From Rhizobium vallis (lineage in GTDB: Bacteria > Pseudomonadota > Alphaproteobacteria > Rhizobiales > Rhizobiaceae): a DNA stretch of 64,000 bases. The stretch lies in contig NZ_ML133687.1 of NCBI RefSeq assembly GCF_003985155.1, positions 682,001 to 746,000 on the forward strand, read 5' to 3'. Below the pieces are notes generated by a model. It made no database searches and was not told the origin of the DNA. It saw only the letters and a list, made by a program, of their open reading frames with translations. Positions 1 through 8,573 of this stretch are shown here, piece after piece. The position numbers and the translations under genes were made by a program. Every line of letters starts with the position of its first letter. Position 1 is the first letter of the stretch.

Positions 1-1
1 T

Positions 2-304
2 GTCGAACCGGGCCTGATCGAGACGGGATTTGGCGATGTCGTTGCCGACGGGCTGCTCAAGCGTTCGGGGAAGGGCCCCTATGCTAAGGTCACTCAGGCG
101 GTCGCCAGGTCGACGCGTGCCGCTTATGGCAATGGCAGCGGCACCGATCCCGGCGTCATCGCCGATATCGTTTCCAAGGCGGCCAAGGCAAAGAGGCCGC
201 GCACCCGCTACGTTGCCGGCAAATATGCCAAGCCAATGATCATGATCCGCAAATGGTTCGGCGACCGTATCTTCGACCGTGTGATCATGAGCCAGATGCG
301 ATAA
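2..304 (+). CDS. Short-chain dehydrogenase/reductase, 3' fragment
   Basis: Only the last 100 codons are in the window, reading from base 2 to a TAA at 302-304. The piece opens with V-E-P-G-L-I-E-T, the proline-glycine segment that follows the catalytic YxxxK in classical SDR enzymes, and continues with a variable substrate loop and a basic C-terminus. The Rossmann motif and the active site lie upstream and cannot be checked. The stop is 11 bases before the AraC-type gene on the same strand, so the two could be co-transcribed. The SDR family call is inference from a short stretch; the substrate is unknown. Confidence 0.65.
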   Translation, partial: VEPGLIETGFGDVVADGLLKRSGKGPYAKVTQAVARSTRAAYGNGSGTDPGVIADIVSKAAKAKRPRTRYVAGKYAKPMIMIRKWFGDRIFDRVIMSQMR

Positions 305-315
305 GGGAGGCAGCC

Positions 316-1362
316 ATGAGCGGAGCGCCGGCAGACAGGTGCAAGATACCGCGGGCTTTCTGGCTTGCGGTCGAACATGTCGGTGTGCCGCCGGCAGCAC
401 TGCTGCGCCAGGCGCGCCTGCCGGCAACACTGCATCTGAATGGCCAGGGTCTGGTGAGCACGGCGCAGTTCTTTGCCCTGTGGCGGGCGCTGGAAGAGCT
501 GACGGCGGATCCGGGCCTCGGGATCAAGCTGGTTGAATCGGCGGAAACTGCCGTACACCCGCCCTCGAGCCTCGCGGCTTTCCATGCCCGCGACTATCGG
601 GACGGCCTGTCCCGGTTAGCCCGGTTCAAGCGGCTTTGTACCCCCGAGCAACTGCACTTTTCCGAGCAGGGCGGGGAATGCGCGATCAAGGTCGAGTGGC
701 TTTACGCGGCCGAACCTGAGCCGGCAATCGCTGTGGATGTCGACTTCGCCACGCTGGTTGAACTGGGCCGTCGTGGCACGGGACAGCGGCTGACGCCGGT
801 TCGCGTCGAATTCCAGCGCGCCGATCCGCAGAGCGAAGCGCATCGGTCCTATTTCGGATGTCCCGTCCTATATGGGCAATCTCGCAACGCTCTGATCCTC
901 AAATCCGCTGATCTCGACCGGCCTTTTCCCGGGCACAATCCGGAACTACTCGAACTTCTCACGCCCGCCCTTGCCTCGGCGCTTGGCGAAATCCAGGCGC
1001 GCAATTCGATCCGGGAGCAGGTCAAGATCGTTCTGAAGAGAAGCCTGGCGAGCGGCCGGCCGGAACTGTCCGACGTGGCTTTCGACCTGGGCATGAGCGA
1101 GCGCACGCTGCAACGCCGGATCACCGATGAGGGCTCGACCTTCCGCGAGTTGCTCGTCGAAGCACGTCAGGAATTGGGAAGGCAATTGCTCTCCGATCCC
1201 TCAGCCGGGATTGACGAGGTGGCGTGCCTGCTCGGCTACCAGGATACAAGCTCCTTCTATCGCGCTTTCCGCGATTGGGAAGGTGTGACGCCCAACCAGT
1301 GGCGGGAGCGCTATGTACAGGACGTCGGAACCCGTCCGGCCCCCGACGTCTCGATGCATTAG
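316..1362 (+). CDS. AraC-family transcriptional regulator
   Basis: 348 aa. Residues about 1-230 resemble the AraC-type arabinose-binding-like ligand domain, and residues about 240-340 carry the two helix-turn-helix units of the family, with the second one in the region Q-D-T-S-S-F-Y-R-A-F-R-D-W and the usual G-V-T-P-N-Q-W-R end. The ATG at 316 is chosen because GGGAGG lies at 305-310; the reading frame is open further upstream to 253 but that part overlaps the preceding dehydrogenase. The family size and layout match OruR/ArgR-like or virulence-type AraC regulators. It may control the preceding dehydrogenase; this is inferred from adjacency only. It converges on the cupin gene with a 4-base gap. 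Confidence 0.88.
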   Translation: MSGAPADRCKIPRAFWLAVEHVGVPPAALLRQARLPATLHLNGQGLVSTAQFFALWRALEELTADPGLGIKLVESAETAVHPPSSLAAFHARDYRDGLSRLARFKRLCTPEQLHFSEQGGECAIKVEWLYAAEPEPAIAVDVDFATLVELGRRGTGQRLTPVRVEFQRADPQSEAHRSYFGCPVLYGQSRNALILKSADLDRPFPGHNPELLELLTPALASALGEIQARNSIREQVKIVLKRSLASGRPELSDVAFDLGMSERTLQRRITDEGSTFRELLVEARQELGRQLLSDPSAGIDEVACLLGYQDTSSFYRAFRDWEGVTPNQWRERYVQDVGTRPAPDVSMH

Positions 1363-1366
1363 TCCG

Positions 1367-1834
1367 TCATGCCGCGAGGATGGTGATCCCGTAGGCGTTG
1401 GCCGCCGCCGTCATCCGGGCGATGGTCTCAGTCGAAGGGCTGGTCTTGGGCGGCTCGGTCGCACCTTCCGCTTCGATGAACTCGGCCATTTCTAGATCGA
1501 CGACCGCGGAAAAAACCGCGGGCACGTCGCCGCGGTTGGCATAACCATGCACCACGAAAGGCGGGATGGTAACGATGTCGCCGGCGCTGGCCTCGATCTC
1601 TTCGGGACCGTTGTCGGTCAGGCGCCAGATCGTCAGGCTTCCCTCGAGAATGCGGAACACCTCAGGGCTCGCATGCGCATGTTTCGGCGTCCGGCTGCCT
1701 GATGGCACGGTGACGTCGAAGATGTTCAGCCAGGTTCCGCTGATCCGGAGCCGTCGCTCGACCCGATCACCGAGCACGAAGAAGCGCTTCGCCTCTTCGC
1801 CGGCATGCATTTTCACAAATGAGTTGGACATCAT
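1367..1834 (-). CDS. Cupin-domain protein
   Basis: 155 aa small single-domain cupin. The first cupin motif is visible as H-A-H-x(3)-E-V-F-R-I-L-E-G and the second as P-P-F-V-V-H-G-Y-A-N, giving three histidines and a glutamate that could bind a metal. No signal peptide. The start is either the first or the second of two consecutive ATG codons (1834 or 1831); the ribosome site is weak. It converges with the AraC gene. Cupins of this size range from isomerases to dioxygenases and sugar-binding proteins, so no reaction is assigned. Confidence 0.8.
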   Translation of the reverse strand: MMSNSFVKMHAGEEAKRFFVLGDRVERRLRISGTWLNIFDVTVPSGSRTPKHAHASPEVFRILEGSLTIWRLTDNGPEEIEASAGDIVTIPPFVVHGYANRGDVPAVFSAVVDLEMAEFIEAEGATEPPKTSPSTETIARMTAAANAYGITILAA

Positions 1835-2195
1835 GTCTCTTTCTTTTTCTTACGGGCTTTTCTTACAGGCCCTTTCTTGCGGGCGCAGCCGTTAAACCCT
1901 TGCGCCGCCTTTGGCAACCGCCCTTTTGTCGGGGGGCACCGCGGGCAAACAGCTCCGGCACGGGATACATATCCGCGAATCCGGCGGGGCTGATATCGGT
2001 GCGGCGAACCGTTTTCGCAAGTCCGCCAATACCGCGCCGGGTGCGTAGAAATGACCAGGGCAAAAGGTTTCGAAGGGCTCCGCGCCTGTAATACCGTCGA
2101 CATAGAAGGGGCGCATAGAACGCGGCGACTGTTCCTGCCCGTTCCTTGGCCGTCCTCCCACGCCGTCCCGGCATTCACATAGATGGAGCGTATCC
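1835..2195. other. Spacer with degenerate 13-14 nt tandem repeat
   Basis: 361 bases between the cupin start and the divergent isomerase. At about 1845-1884 three degenerate copies of a TTTTCTTACGGGC-like unit run in tandem immediately upstream of the cupin start. On the minus strand 1892-2116 stays open for 74 codons from an ATG, and another frame continues into a lysine/arginine-rich tail, but neither product resembles a family I know. This may be a decayed gene or non-coding leader. No clear promoter could be fixed by eye. Confidence 0.4.
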
Positions 2196-3014
2196 ATGTC
2201 TTCTCTTCCCGTCGTCGGCGCCGCCATGACGCTCGATGAAGTCGAGCTTCACCGCGGCTGGCTTTTCGAAAAGTCCCGCGATCTTGAATTGCAGAGCTTC
2301 GTCGATGCCGACATCCTGAATGGCGACTGGGCGCCGCTTGCTGCCCGTGCCAGGCGGCTTCTCGACGGTCACAGCGGCCGGCTCGGCATTCACGGCCCGT
2401 TCTGGGGTTTCACCATCGCCTCGGAAGATCCCGATATCCGTGCGGTCGTCACACGGCGCCTGCTGCAGGGCCTGGATGTCTGTGCCGTGATCGGCGCCAC
2501 GCAGATGGTCATCCACAGCCCTTACACCTCCTGGTCCTACAACAATCTCGACAATAATGACGGCGCCCGCGAAGCTCTGGCGGAGCGCACGCACATGACG
2601 CTCCGCGACGCCGTCAAGCGCGCCGAGGATATCGGCTGCACTCTGGTCATCGAGAATATCGAGGACAAGGATCCGCATATCCGCGTCGCACTCGCCGATA
2701 GCTTCAATTCGCCAGCCGTCGCGGTTTCGATCGATACCGGTCACGCCCATTATGCCCATGGCTATACGGGGGCTCCGCCGGTCGATTATTACGTCAAGGC
2801 CGCCGGCAACCGCCTGCGGCATGTCCATCTGCAGGATGCCGACGGATATGCCGACCGCCACTGGAGCCTCGGTGAAGGCTCGATTCACTGGCATGCCGTC
2901 TTTGCGGCCCTTGCCAAGCTTGAAAGCAAGCCGCGCCTGATCATCGAGATCAAGGACAAGTCGAAGATCCCGGCTTCATCAGCCTATCTCGCTTCGATCG
3001 GCGTGGCTCAATAA
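2196..3014 (+). CDS. Sugar phosphate isomerase/epimerase (AP endonuclease 2-like TIM barrel)
   Basis: 272 aa, the usual size for the xylose-isomerase-like TIM-barrel family. Metal-binding positions expected of the family can be followed: a histidine in L-G-I-H-G-P-F at about 65, a histidine in V-I-H-S-P at about 107, E in L-V-I-E-N-I at about 153, D-T-G-H-A-H at about 180, H-V-H-L-Q-D at about 212, and a late I-I-E-I-K. Such enzymes interconvert keto sugars or inositol derivatives using a divalent metal. The ATG is preceded by a GGAG in TAGATGGAGCG. No partner genes nearby identify the substrate. Confidence 0.82.
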   Translation: MSSLPVVGAAMTLDEVELHRGWLFEKSRDLELQSFVDADILNGDWAPLAARARRLLDGHSGRLGIHGPFWGFTIASEDPDIRAVVTRRLLQGLDVCAVIGATQMVIHSPYTSWSYNNLDNNDGAREALAERTHMTLRDAVKRAEDIGCTLVIENIEDKDPHIRVALADSFNSPAVAVSIDTGHAHYAHGYTGAPPVDYYVKAAGNRLRHVHLQDADGYADRHWSLGEGSIHWHAVFAALAKLESKPRLIIEIKDKSKIPASSAYLASIGVAQ

Positions 3015-3153
3015 GGCTCGTTGCCAAGCGGGAAGTCTGGGAAACACTACCTTATGGGAGCAGTGAGGTTGCTATTCCCTCTTCTCCCCAGCGGGGACTG
3101 TTGCGTAATGGACGTTGACGCTTGCTGAACAGCCTTGCGAGCATGTGTGATTG

Positions 3154-3176
3154 CCCCACTTCGGTGTGAAGCGGGG
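3154..3176 (-). terminator. Hairpin downstream of transposase gene
   Basis: CCCCACTTC (3154-3162) pairs with GAAGCGGGG (3168-3176) with one A-C mismatch and a 5-base loop. It lies inside the IS, between the transposase stop and the terminal repeat. There is no T-run, so it may act as a structural block or a weak terminator. Confidence 0.35.
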
Positions 3177-3233
3177 TGTTGGTGGCGGAGTTTGGTGATT
3201 TGGCAGGCGACTGGACACAGTCCGGCCGTTGGC

Positions 3234-4271
3234 TCAGCTGGTCAGCGTCACCCAGCGGCGCATGTTGAAGGCGATGGCGGCGATCAGCACCTGGGCCTCA
3301 GCCTTGGCCAGTCCGCGATAGCGGATGAGCGACAGGCCCATGCGCCGCTTCCATGTGGCAAAGGTCGTCTCGACGGCAGCCCGCCGCTTGGCGATCAGAG
3401 TGTTCAGGCGCTGTAGCCGCGGCGGCAATGTCTTATGATGCCGGTTCGGTCGGCGCATCAGCCGGGCCTTGATGCCTCTGGCCTTCAAGTCTTTGGCCCG
3501 GGCATGGGTATGATAGGCGCTGTCGGCCAAAAACGCCCGTTCATCGCCGCAGATCAGAGCCTCGGCGCACACCGTGTCGTTGACATTGGCCGGCGTCGTC
3601 TTCACCCGGCGGATCAGGCCGGAGCCCTCATCGACGCCGACATGGGCCTTGTAGCCATAAGACGAGCCCGCTCGGCCCTTGCGGCGCGTAAAGCGGGCAT
3701 CGGGATCGCTCAGCTTGAGCGGCGAAGCCGCCTCTCCATCTGCCGGTCTCTCGTCCGCCTGCGGTTCCGGCACCTGCTGTCCGGGCAGCCGCTCGCGTGG
3801 CGGGCGCGCCGCGCCGGTCTCGATGATCGTCGCATCCAGCATCGTGCCGCGCCGCAGGATCAGCCCGGCCGCATCCAATTGCCGGTCGAGTTCGCCAAAT
3901 AGCTTCTCCAAAAGCCCTGCTTGGCTCAGCAGGTTGCGGAACCGGCACCGCGTCGTGTGGTCGGGAACCGCTGCCTCCAGGCTCAAGCCGGCAAACCGGC
4001 GAAACGACAGCCGGTCATACAAGGCCTCTTCCAATTCCGCATCCGAAAGACCGTACAAGGACTGCAGCAGCAGCGCCTTGAACATCACCAGCGGCGGATA
4101 GGCCGGACGACCCGCCGACGTCTCGGCACGCAGCCCCCGTAACAGCTTCTCAAACCGATACCACTTCACCAGAGCAGACAGCCGATCAAGACGCCCACCG
4201 CCGCCTGCCTGCGGCAACAACGCATCCACAAAGCTAAATTGACCCGTCTCTTTGACCGCCATCCAAGTCAT
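3234..4271 (-). CDS. IS5-family transposase
   Basis: 345 aa DDE transposase. The N-terminus has the family's F-V-D-A-L-L-P region and the domain around G-R-P-A-Y-P-P-L-V-M-F-K-A-L-L-L-Q-S. Catalytic residues are visible as D in M-L-D-A-T-I-I (about 143), D in F-L-A-D-S-A-Y-H (about 245) and E in R-A-A-V-E-T-T-F-A-T-W-K (the Y/R-E-K signature, about 305). No frameshift or stop was seen, so the enzyme looks functional. It fills most of the element between the terminal repeats. Confidence 0.93.
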   Translation of the reverse strand: MTWMAVKETGQFSFVDALLPQAGGGGRLDRLSALVKWYRFEKLLRGLRAETSAGRPAYPPLVMFKALLLQSLYGLSDAELEEALYDRLSFRRFAGLSLEAAVPDHTTRCRFRNLLSQAGLLEKLFGELDRQLDAAGLILRRGTMLDATIIETGAARPPRERLPGQQVPEPQADERPADGEAASPLKLSDPDARFTRRKGRAGSSYGYKAHVGVDEGSGLIRRVKTTPANVNDTVCAEALICGDERAFLADSAYHTHARAKDLKARGIKARLMRRPNRHHKTLPPRLQRLNTLIAKRRAAVETTFATWKRRMGLSLIRYRGLAKAEAQVLIAAIAFNMRRWVTLTS

Positions 4272-4318
4272 CCCCGTTCAAAACAAGGGAATCACATCCT
4301 CGATATTTTGCAACAGTC

Positions 4319-4468
4319 CCCAGCGGGGAGAAGGTGCCCGTAGGGCGGATGAGGGGGCCGCACGGCACGCCATTGATTGCCCTTCGCTGGCGCTCAGTGC
4401 ATTCGCGGCCTTGCCGCTCACCCCCTCATCGACTCGCTATCGCTCCGGCACTTCTCCCCGCTGGGTAG
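4319..4468. repeat. Rhizobial intergenic palindromic repeat (RIME-like), split by the IS
   Basis: A long imperfect inverted repeat: one arm (CCAGCGGGGAGAAGGTGCC at 4320-4338, then GGATGAGGGGG) is mirrored by CCCCCTCATC (4421-4430) and CTTCTCCCCGCTGGG (4451-4465). The sequence is of the kind of rhizobial intergenic mosaic element found scattered between genes. The left part of the original locus is at about 3050-3093 on the other side of the insertion sequence. Assignment to RIME is from memory of the motif and needs a search. Confidence 0.6.
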
Positions 4469-4530
4469 AAGAGATTCGCAGCGGCCCTTTGCTCCCTCTC
4501 ATGCTCGCTATGGACGGGAGCGGAATTCCC

Positions 4531-5574
4531 TCACGAAAACCGCGTAATCACGCTGATCCCCGTCGTCTCCGCCTTGTCGAGCGCCATCAGTGCCGGCACG
4601 GCCTCTTCGAGGCTAACCCGCCGTCCGATCAGCTTCTGCGGCGCGATCTTGCCGGCCGAAAGCATCGACAGCATGGCGTCGTAACGCCAGGCCTGCATGC
4701 CGTGGCTGCCGTAGATTTCCAATTCCTGGCTGATCACCTGCGCCATCGGAATTTGAGGGGCAGCGTGCTCACCGAGCATCAGCCCCACCTGCACATGCCG
4801 CCCGCGCCGGCGCAGGTTCTTGATCGAGTTGAAGCAGGTGGCGGGGTGGCCGAGCGCGTCGATCGAGACATGCGCGCCGCCCTTGGTAATCTCGCGCACC
4901 GCCTCTGCCACGTCTGCGACACCTGACGCGTTGACTGTCGCCACCGCCCCGCAGGCCCGGGCGAAGGCGAGCTTCTCTTCTGATATGTCGATGCCGATCG
5001 CATTGGCCCCGAGTGCGGTGGCGATCATGATCGCCGACAGGCCGACGCCTCCGCAGCCATGCACCGCGATCCATTCGCCGGGTCCCGTCCGCGCGTGATC
5101 GGCGACGGCGCGAAACGAGGTGGCGAAGCGGCAGCCGAGGCTTGCCGCCGTCGCATCGTCGATCGTATCGGGCAGGTGGACCAGATTGGTGTCGGCATAG
5201 TCGATCGCCACATATTCGGCGAAGGAACCCCAGTGGGTGAAGCCCGGCTGGAACTGGTTGGGGCAGACCTGCTGGTTGCCCGAATGGCATTCGGCGCAAT
5301 GGCCGCAGCCGGAAACGAAGGGCACCGTCACCCGGTCGCCGACCTTGAAACGCATGACGCCGCGGCCGGTGGCGACGATCCGGCCGGCAAGCTCGTGCCC
5401 CGGCACATGCGGCAGGCGGATATCGGGGTCGTGGCCCATCCAGCCGTGCCAGTCGCTGCGGCAGAGCCCGCTTGCGCCGACTGATATGACGACGCCGTCT
5501 TCGGTGGGTGTCGGGTCGGGCAGGGTGCGGATCTCAGGAGCCTGTTCGAAGGCTTCGTAGAACATGGCTTTCAT
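4531..5574 (-). CDS. Zinc-dependent alcohol dehydrogenase (MDR family)
   Basis: 347 aa. The catalytic zinc ligands are C38 and H60-E61 in the V-P-G-H-E motif, and the structural zinc cluster is C90, C93, C96, C104. The nucleotide-binding motif appears as H-G-C-G-G-V-G near residue 168, followed by an acidic residue in I-G-I-D-I, which favours NAD(H). The ATG at 5574 is preferred over an upstream one because the standard M-K-A-M-x-Y N-terminus begins there and a GGGAAG lies just upstream. Close relatives are annotated as zinc-dependent alcohol dehydrogenases with unknown physiological alcohol. It is a single gene next to the IS. Confidence 0.9.
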   Translation of the reverse strand: MKAMFYEAFEQAPEIRTLPDPTPTEDGVVISVGASGLCRSDWHGWMGHDPDIRLPHVPGHELAGRIVATGRGVMRFKVGDRVTVPFVSGCGHCAECHSGNQQVCPNQFQPGFTHWGSFAEYVAIDYADTNLVHLPDTIDDATAASLGCRFATSFRAVADHARTGPGEWIAVHGCGGVGLSAIMIATALGANAIGIDISEEKLAFARACGAVATVNASGVADVAEAVREITKGGAHVSIDALGHPATCFNSIKNLRRRGRHVQVGLMLGEHAAPQIPMAQVISQELEIYGSHGMQAWRYDAMLSMLSAGKIAPQKLIGRRVSLEEAVPALMALDKAETTGISVITRFS

Positions 5575-5826
5575 CGGCGTCTTCCCTTGCTGTCTCTCCG
5601 CGATTGCGTACGCATCATGGCATGCGGCAAGCGGCCGTTCCAACATTCTAATCCATCATTTTTGCTGATGCACCCATCGCGTAAGCGCCTGCCGCCGCGC
5701 ACGAATATTGCGCGCCCGATGGCATCGCTGGGCATTTTCTTGCTTCCGCATTTGCGGCTCGGATTTGTCCTTGACCGGGCTCGTCACGGTGGTTTTTGCT
5801 TTCCCGGCTTCATAAGGGAGGGCAAA

Positions 5827-6714
5827 ATGGCCGTCGATACAACACCCCGTTCAACCACCTGGACTCATGTCGACGGAGAATGGCTTCCGGGCAATCCGCC
5901 GCTGATCGGGCCGACCTCGCATGCCATGTGGCTCGGCTCGTCGGTCTTTGACGGCGCCCGCTGGTTTGACGGCGTCGCGCCGGATCTCGACCTGCACTGC
6001 CAGCGCATCAATCGCTCGGCGCTTGCCATGGGCCTGAAGCCGGTGAAATCAGCCGAGGAAATCGCGGCGCTCGCCTGGGAAGGGGTTGCGAAATTCGATG
6101 GCGCGACGGCGATCTACATCAAGCCGATGTATTGGGGCGAGCATGGTTCACCCGGCAGTGTCGTCTCCGTCGATGCGGAATCGACCCGCTTCGCGCTCTG
6201 CCTGTTCGAGGCGCCGATGGGCGGCCACGGCGGCACCAGCCTCACGGTCTCGCCCTATCGGCGTCCATCGCCGGAAACGGCGATGACCGAGGCAAAGACC
6301 GGCTCGCTCTATCCGAACAGCGGCCGCATGATCGCGGAAGCTCGAGGCCGAGGCTTCGACAATGCGCTGGTGCGCGACCTGAACGGCAATGTCGTCGAGA
6401 CCGCCTCGTCGAACGTCTTCATGGTGCGCGACGGCGTGGTGATGACACCGGCCGCCAACCGCACCTTCCTCGCCGGCATCACCCGCGCCCGCGTCATCGG
6501 CCTGTTGCGCAAGGCCGGTTTCGACGTCGTGGAAGCAACACTGTCTGTCGAGGATTTCCTTCAAGCCGACGAGATCTTCACCACCGGCAACTATTCCAAG
6601 GTCGTCGGCGTCACCCGCCTTGACGGCCGCGATTTCCAGGAAGGCCCTGTTACCCGCAAGGCGCTGGAACTCTACATGGACTGGGCCTACGGCAGAAGCG
6701 AAAGCGAGGAGTGA
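5827..6714 (+). CDS. ilvE: Branched-chain amino acid aminotransferase (fold type IV PLP)
   Basis: 295 aa. Class IV aminotransferase with the PLP lysine at K157 (E-A-K-T-G-S-L-Y-P-N-S), the conserved E191 in V-V-E-T-A-S-S-N-V-F, and the F-L-A-G-I-T-R phosphate-binding loop around 213-219. It would move the amino group between 2-oxoglutarate and leucine, isoleucine or valine. The ATG at 5827 has AGGGAGG six bases upstream and begins the homologous part; the open frame starts 240 bases earlier without support. D-amino acid transaminases and aminodeoxychorismate lyase share this fold, so the substrate class is likely but not proved. Confidence 0.85.
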   Translation: MAVDTTPRSTTWTHVDGEWLPGNPPLIGPTSHAMWLGSSVFDGARWFDGVAPDLDLHCQRINRSALAMGLKPVKSAEEIAALAWEGVAKFDGATAIYIKPMYWGEHGSPGSVVSVDAESTRFALCLFEAPMGGHGGTSLTVSPYRRPSPETAMTEAKTGSLYPNSGRMIAEARGRGFDNALVRDLNGNVVETASSNVFMVRDGVVMTPAANRTFLAGITRARVIGLLRKAGFDVVEATLSVEDFLQADEIFTTGNYSKVVGVTRLDGRDFQEGPVTRKALELYMDWAYGRSESEE

Positions 6715-6742
6715 GGGTGAGGAGCGGTTCGGCGCAGCCGAA

Positions 6743-6767
6743 GCAATCGATCCAGTGAATCGATTGC
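6743..6767. terminator. Hairpin after aminotransferase gene
   Basis: GCAATCGAT (6743-6751) and ATCGATTGC (6759-6767) form a perfect 9-bp stem with a 7-base loop, 28 bases after the stop of the aminotransferase gene. No T-run follows. It could stabilise the 3' end or be a rhizobial repeat rather than a classical terminator. Confidence 0.4.
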
Positions 6768-6929
6768 AGCGACGAACGCCCGAAGCGCAAGCGCTGGGCC
6801 ACGGTCCCACCTGGCGAAATTCGCGCCAACTACACCTTTCTCGCTTGCCCCAATGCCCGGCTACATGCTTGAAATGACCTCGCCTTCTCGTATCTTCGCC
6901 GCACTCCCCAACATCTAGGAAAAGACCTC

Positions 6930-7763
6930 ATGACCGTGCTGTCCGACGAACAAGGCGAGATTATCAGCGAGCTGGGCGTTGCCGCCGATATCGACGTCGA
7001 GCACGAGATCGAGCGCCGGATCGCTTTCCTCAAAGATTATCTGGTCGCCTCGGGCATGCGCGGTTACATCCTCGGCATCAGCGGCGGCGTCGATTCGCTG
7101 ACGGCGGCGCTGCTGGCGCAGAGGGCCGTGCGCGAACTGCGTGACAACGGCCATGCGGCGGAATTCATCGCCGTGCGCCTTCCCTACGGCGTGCAGGCGG
7201 ACGAGGCCGACGCGAGCCTGGCGCTGGAAACGATCGGCGCCGATCGCAACGTGGTGGTCAACATCAAGGCGGCGGCGGATGCGATGCTGGCCGCCGCCCA
7301 GACCGGCGGTCTCGCCTTTGCCGATGTCGGACGGCGGGATTTCACCCTCGGCAACATCAAGGCCCGCCAGCGCATGATCGCCCAGTTCGCACTTGCCGGA
7401 GCGCTCGGCGGCCTCGTCATCGGCACCGATCATGCGGCCGAGGCGGTGATGGGGTTCTTCACTAAGTTTGGCGACGGCGCAGCCGATATTTTGCCGCTCG
7501 CCGGCCTCAACAAGCGCCGCGTTCGCCTGCTGGCGAAGCGGCTCGGCGCTCCCGAGGAACTGGTGTTCAAGGTGCCCACAGCCGATCTCGAGGACCAGCG
7601 CCCGCTGCGCCCCGACGAGGAGGCTTATGGCGTTACCTATGACGAGATCGACGATTTTCTCGAAGGTAAGCCGGTCGGCGAGATCGCCCGCCGCCGGATT
7701 CTTGCAGCCTATCGGGCGACCGCCCACAAACGTGCCCTGCCGGTGGCCGTGAACACACTCTGA
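6930..7763 (+). CDS. nadE: NH3-dependent NAD+ synthetase
   Basis: 277 aa, the length of the short, ammonia-using form without a glutaminase domain. It makes NAD+ from deamido-NAD+ and ATP in the last step of NAD synthesis. The ATP pyrophosphatase P-loop is S-G-G-V-D-S at 51-56. The [19 protein letters not shown] segment and K-V-P-T-A-D-L-E-D motif contact the adenylate and deamido-NAD. The start has AGGAAA nearby (6918-6923). It converges on the glutathione transferase gene with a 12-base gap. Confidence 0.95.
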   Translation: MTVLSDEQGEIISELGVAADIDVEHEIERRIAFLKDYLVASGMRGYILGISGGVDSLTAALLAQRAVRELRDNGHAAEFIAVRLPYGVQADEADASLALETIGADRNVVVNIKAAADAMLAAAQTGGLAFADVGRRDFTLGNIKARQRMIAQFALAGALGGLVIGTDHAAEAVMGFFTKFGDGAADILPLAGLNKRRVRLLAKRLGAPEELVFKVPTADLEDQRPLRPDEEAYGVTYDEIDDFLEGKPVGEIARRRILAAYRATAHKRALPVAVNTL

Positions 7764-7775
7764 CGATTGCCGCTG

Positions 7776-8460
7776 TTACGGCCGCACCGGCTCGCCCGTC
7801 CGTCCGGCCGAGGCGAGATAGGCATGTGGCGCGAAATAACCGCCGTCGGCATCGAACGCCTCGAGGTCTTCGGCCTGCAGCGCCTCACGCACCTTCGGGC
7901 GCGCCGCCACCCGTGCCATGAAGCCGTGCAGCGCCGGCCATTGCTTGAGGTCGATATCGGTCCAGGGCGACCAGTTCAGGCAGACGAAGAGATAGGCGTC
8001 CGCCACGCTGAAGGCATCGCCGGTGAGGTAGGGGCCGGTAAGACGGCTATTGAGCCACGCGAGACGCTTCGAGACCAGCGCGCGGATCTCGTCATGAACA
8101 CTGGAATAAATCGGATTGAAGAGCAGCACCATCGGCTTGTGCAGCTCGGCGGTGATGAAGTTGAGATAGGACTGGACCTCGTTGCGGCGGAGATCGCCGA
8201 CCGCAGGCAGCAAGCTTGCCCCATGGGGCACGCTGTCGGCGAGGAACTGCACGATCGCCGGTCCTTCGGTCAGCACCTTGCCGTCATCGAGCATTAGCGC
8301 CGGGACATAGCCGTTGCCGTTGATGGCGAGATAGTCCTCGCCTTTGCTCGTCCTGTGGCTTTGCCGGTCGACCTGGACGAGTTCAATGTCGAGCCCCAGT
8401 TCGCGGCAGACGATATGCGGCGAAAGCGAACATGCTGCGGCGTGCATATAGAGTTTCATT
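7776..8460 (-). CDS. Glutathione S-transferase family protein
   Basis: 228 aa. N-terminal thioredoxin-like domain (residues 1-80) with M-K-L-Y-M-H-A-A-A-C-S-L-S-P-H, where the Cys10/Ser pattern is that of bacterial beta-class enzymes, and the cis-proline and glutathione-binding segment G-Y-V-P-A-L and E-G-P-A-I-V-Q-F-L. The all-helical C-terminal domain has the usual F-S-V-A-D-A-Y-L-F motif. The start at 8460 has AGGAGAACCGCA just upstream. It is transcribed away from a TetR gene across a strong inverted repeat, so it is the likely target of that repressor. Confidence 0.9.
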
Positions 8461-8515
8461 GCGGTTCTCCTCTCTTGCGCAGGCGATCGATGTCGCCTGG
8501 CGATATCGTTGGACA

Positions 8516-8573
8516 TTTGTACTGTTTCGCATAAAATATCCTTCGTCAAGATTTTAATGCGAAATGGTACAAA
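8516..8573. promoter_or_regulatory. Inverted-repeat operator between GST and TetR genes
   Basis: TTTGTACTGTTTCGCAT at 8516-8532 is mirrored by ATGCGAAATGGTACAAA at 8557-8573, 15 of 17 positions matching, separated by 24 AT-rich bases. The right arm covers the first possible ATG of the TetR gene. The symmetry and placement fit an autoregulating TetR repressor that also controls the glutathione transferase; binding is inferred. Confidence 0.7.

Larger units (their letters stand above)
3094..4320. mobile_element. IS5-family insertion sequence, intact
   Basis: About 1.23 kb carrying one full-length transposase gene. The ends are inverted repeats: GGGACTGTTGC at 3094-3104 and GCAACAGTCCC at 4310-4320, with further weaker matching inward. 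The flanks both read CCCCAGCGGGG (3086-3096 and 4318-4328), so the exact end and the target duplication are ambiguous: it could be CAGCG if the ends are as given, or up to the whole 11-base sequence. The target is itself the tip of a rhizobial intergenic palindrome (CTTCTCCCC-AGC-GGGGAGAAG), which supports a relatively recent insertion. Confidence 0.85.

Noticed and set aside
3154-3176. Hairpin inside the IS as an attachment site
   Set aside because: It is placed after the transposase stop and has no partner elsewhere; better read as a 3'-end hairpin.
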